From assembly GCA_018292915.2 (NCBI GenBank), contig JACVVK020000337.1, positions 269,501 through 333,500 on the forward strand: a stretch of 64,000 bases of DNA. The letters are read 5' to 3'. The position numbers were made by a program, and so were the translations under genes. The notes under the pieces were generated by a model, which saw only the letters and a list, made by a program, of their open reading frames with translations, did no database searches and was not told the DNA's origin. Source of the stretch: Batillaria attramentaria (lineage: Eukaryota; Mollusca; Gastropoda; Batillariidae). This document shows positions 60,573 to 64,000 of this stretch, one piece after another (the stretch's first letter is position 1; each line of letters starts with the position of its first letter).

Positions 60573-61921
60573 AACATGGAAAGACAATCGCCCCTCCAGT
60601 CTAGAGTTTAGCCCGAAGAATCACGTGCTCTGCGATGCACAGCCTAGGTTATTCGGGACAGGACACAATTTCCTCACGTTTGAGGAGACTGTTCGGGATG
60701 AAACAGGAGCTGTCCTCCGCCGAAAACGATTGCAACTAGCAGGGGCCGCGCTGAATCAGTTTCAAGCCGATAAAAAGAAAAAGAAGAAGAAGAAAGATCC
60801 GCTTCAAATATCAAAAGCAAAAAAATAAAATAAACTTTCTCTGCTCTACAAACGACCCGACCAGCTCTCTGCAATACGGAATCGACAGAGCTCGCGCAAG
60901 CTGTTGCGAAATATTGCGCATTCGGTTTCCAGGGCAGTACAGGCCATGACGCCTTTCCCTTTTCCTTCGTCAGCTGCACGCGGTGGCGGAAACCCAGTTG
61001 ATTATACAGCATCCGGAAACCTCGCTAACATGGACAGTTATCACACGATGCCACTCGTCCAGGCGAAAAAGGAGGGGGTGTGGATGAGAGATGGCATGGC
61101 AAACATTGCCGGGAAATGAGTCATTGTGCTGCTTCTTGTCACAAAGCGACGACCAAGGGGGTAGGGGGGGGGGAGGACTGTTCTGATTGAGAGATTATCA
61201 ACACTGCAAAGTCTGCTTGTTGAATGTGACAGAACTTGAAAACGCTGCCTGTTGGAGATACCGTGCAGCATGTCAAAACCGCCCCCCCCCCCTCCTCCCC
61301 CTCTCAAAAAAGGGGAAATAAGCGCCGTTTTCACTGAGATACCAACACTACGAAGTCTACTTGTTGAAAGTGAACAGACAGAACTTTAAAACGCAGCCTA
61401 CTGAGAGGCCGTGCTGCATGTCAAAGCAGGACAACAACCTACAAAACCCCTTAAAGCTGAGGTAGAAGTTTCGGGCTCGCCCCTGACCTCTACATATATA
61501 ACAAAACATGCACGTAAAATACAGTGACATTTCTCTGAACTGACGCAATCATCCACACTTCAACTTCAAGAGCATCCCTGGTCATTTTTCAAACGGGAAG
61601 TCCGCCCAAATCTAGTCAGCCAACGCTGTAACGCGGTGACATGATCATCGACTCCACCCTGTGAGTAATATCCGAAAAGGCGTTTACATCTCTGGAACGG
61701 CAGTAACAACGGTGAGGAAGCGGGCATGAGGAGGGAGGGGGTGGGTGGGAAGGGGTGGGAGGTGATCTCTTTGAGGAGGACTTCATACGAAGAATCAGTT
61801 TCATTTCTTTATTTTTTATTTCTTCATTTCTTTCATTTCTTTACAGTTTTGCGGACTGAATGATATTACTATAAATGAGAACAAAACTGGTATAATCGCT
61901 ATTGATTTTAGCACTGAAATA

Positions 61922-62155
61922 CGCATGAGACAAACAACGTATGACTGACGTAAGCTTGAGACAAACTCTAGGATAATGAAGTTAGCTTGAGACAAACTCT
62001 AGGATAATGAAGTTAGTTTGAGACAAACCCTGGACTGAAGTGAGCATGAGACAAACAGGGTCTGGACTAAGGTAAAGTATCATCAGGAGTGAAGACGGCA
62101 TGAGACATTCTGGACTGAACTGAGAAATAAGTTTGAAACAAACTCAAACTCAGAG
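61922..62155. repeat. 31-bp tandem repeat region
   Basis: A 31-bp unit (AGCTTGAGACAAACTCTAGG then ATAATGAAGTT) is present as two exact copies at 61953-61983 and 61984-62014. Diverged GCATGAGACAAAC and GTTTGAGACAAAC units lie on both sides. Confidence 0.88.
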
Positions 62156-63894
62156 ACAAAAGAAATGGACCCCGTTCTCAGGAACATTGCAACAGAATGG
62201 GACGGCATTTCTCTACGTGATCATTATACCTGTTGGAATGTACTTTCATGTCGGATATATAAATACCGGCTCGAAACCGGGTCAATGTGCCTCTCTTATA
62301 AAATTTTTATAAGAAGTAATCTAGAGATGGTTACCGTGCTGGCTGCGGAAGAAGAGGGGGATGAAGATAAGCTGGCGACACCGGTTGCTGCAGCAGGTGG
62401 GTGCGCGCAGGTCAGGGCGGGAGACGGATTACGCTGCTCCACTTTCTCTGCTCGGGGATTCTCCACTGACTCTCAGACCACCAGCTTCGTCACGGATCCG
62501 CTAACTCAGTGACGCCTAGAGGCACTTGGCGACGGCCTTGAACTAGTTCGCGATGCTGCGAAGGTGACGGTACTCGTAACGTAAGTTACCGGGACTTGTC
62601 CAAGTGTCCGGTCACAGAGTCGGTGTAGAGTTCACGTTTATGAATGGTCCAGTCAGTGAAAGAGGATGGAGAACAAATTCAGGCACACGACTAGCAATAC
62701 AAAGTGAATATATACTGAACCGCCGGCGTAGACTGAATTTGTCAATCACAAAAGCAGAATGGAGTATAAATGTTTTCTGTTGAAAAGCCGAGTGCTAACT
62801 CAGTGAGACACAGTTTTGTAAATCCTTGGGTCGGAATCGTTTTGGGGCAAGACTTCTGGCTGCGACTACACGCGGCTGGGCAAGACCGTGGCAAAGAACA
62901 ATGCGGACAGGTTACAACTGAACGGCTGGAGAACGAGGGCGGGAAAAAGGCACTGGCATGAAGTATAAGGACTAGGAATAAGGTTCACACACTGAGCAAC
63001 ACGGCGTCAACGGCGACACAAACCAGCAGCGGCATGCATTCTTGCAGCAAGGCAACACAGAAAAGCCGGTGACTGCTGGCTCCTAAAACACGACTCCCCC
63101 GGTTCTTCCTTCCTTCCAGTGTAGTGGGGCGGCGGTCTTTTGATGCTCGGCGATCGAGTTATGACCGCGGGTCGGTCGATGGAAGTGGTTATGCCTACAG
63201 CAACAGTATCCCGACACTGACGGACTGTCCACAGCACCCCCGGGCAAAGTATGCAGCAGGACTGCTGAATCTCTAGGCACTGACACAGGCAATACAATTA
63301 TTGCGGCTCAAGGAATACACTCGCTGCCCTCCCCTGCCGGCTGAACCTCACCGCCACTTGTGTCGTTCACTAAAAGGAACGGAGCACACACACACAGAGA
63401 GAGCACAAGAAAGCACCGCTCGATCCTCTTGTGTGTGCGCGTGGCAACCAACCAACCAGTTGCTCTTGGCTTGCTCCCTCACTGACTGACTGACTGGGCT
63501 GCTCTGACTAATCAGTAAATGCGGGATGGTTGCTGCATGCACAAGCCGATAGTCCGCCACTACAAGCGCCGAGCGAGAACCGGGCTAAGCGCTGTCCAAT
63601 TAGCACTTCCTCACACTGTCCCCTCCGAAGTATAATAATGAATTTTCCACCACCACGCACTGTGTCTAGCAGTACTTCTCTACTGCCAGCACGGAGCCTG
63701 TGTGTTCCGGCACCGGTTTGTGGGGTCCCCCCTCTTTTTACTGGCTTCTGCTTTCCCGTTTCCAGGGTAGCCGATGTCGGCGACTGGCGTGTGTACATCA
63801 GAGAACAACACACTGAGAGGGGAGGGGAGGGGAGGAAGCCCGGCAGATACTAGAGATTCGGCACAGAGCAGAGAGAGACAGAGATGGAGAGTGA

Positions 63895-63927
63895 AGTGTG
63901 TGTGTGTGTGTGCGTGTGCGTGCGCGC

Positions 63928-63961
<34 letters not shown>
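63895..63961. repeat. (GT)n interrupted microsatellite
   Basis: GT runs broken by GCGTGTGCGTGCGCG. Confidence 0.95.
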
Positions 63962-63963
<2 letters not shown>

Positions 63964-64000
63964 TGCGTGCCCGCCCGGTCTCAGCCATCCCTCCCCACTA

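Larger units (their letters stand above)
27199..64000 (-). other. Upstream intron(s) and/or 5' flank of the RBMS-like gene
   Basis: No exon could be joined in phase to the exon starting at 27198. The region holds SINEs, DNA-transposon relics and tandem arrays listed individually. Stretches with nothing recognised outside simple repeats include about 30.0-31.3, 31.6-35.7, 36.4-37.9, 38.3-40.8, 45.5-47.6 and 62.2-63.9 kb. A GC-rich, CpG-bearing stretch at 50.1-51.1 kb could hold an alternative first exon. Confidence 0.5.

Noticed and set aside
62165..62512. 115-residue plus-strand open frame
   Set aside because: No domain, no splice context and unremarkable composition.
1..64000. Prokaryotic operon, CRISPR array, phage or toxin-antitoxin content
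   Set aside because: No compact gene arrays, Shine-Dalgarno-led ORFs or spaced identical repeats. The window is eukaryotic.

Overview
This window is animal nuclear DNA. It holds one recognisable host gene, a partial RNA-binding-protein gene on the minus strand, spread over long introns packed with microsatellites and transposable-element copies. The exon/intron structure with GT..AG boundaries, tRNA-derived SINEs, long AC/GT/GA repeats and the exon sequences suggest a lophotrochozoan, most likely a mollusc and plausibly a gastropod. The species cannot be fixed from the sequence alone.

Gene: four minus-strand exons (27198-27044, 26146-26088, 25347-25256 and 4951-4732) splice in phase into the two RNA-recognition motifs of an RBMS-family protein (vertebrate RBMS1/2/3, Drosophila shep). 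RRM1 lies on the first three exons and RRM2 is almost wholly on the fourth. A 20.3-kb intron separates the two RRMs. The N-terminal exon(s) and the exons after RRM2 were not found; they lie outside the window or are too short or divergent to see. The whole window is therefore best read as introns and 5' flank of this gene.

Mobile elements: (1) An abundant tRNA-headed SINE of about 170-180 bp with a C-rich tail, in about fifteen copies; many have exact 10-14 bp target-site duplications, and two copies (7.6 and 59.3 kb) are nearly identical. (2) A 5'-truncated RTE-like LINE (7558-8563) with an open reverse-transcriptase reading frame, a 12-bp target-site duplication, and one of the SINEs inserted in its 3' end. 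(3) Other retroposons with (CTCA)n, (GAT)n, (CAGT)n and (GTTC)n tails. (4) Non-autonomous DNA transposons: a hAT-like deletion derivative still carrying the start of a zinc-finger transposase (44798-45389), a piggyBac-like MITE at TTAA (52125-52425), a TA-flanked Tc1/mariner/pogo-like MITE (48861-49038) and a 285-bp inverted-repeat element (37929-38213).

Tandem repeats: divergent arrays with periods of roughly 170-250 bp at 18.9, 21.2 and 41.4 kb, shorter arrays at 17.2, 27.3, 43.9, 56.4 and 61.9 kb, and dozens of dinucleotide and homopolymer tracts. Most open reading frames in the window are read-throughs of these repeats and are not reported as genes. I found no rRNA, functional tRNA, CRISPR, operon or viral gene. 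I see no new multi-gene system; the notable content is the nested, dateable transposon history inside the RBMS introns.
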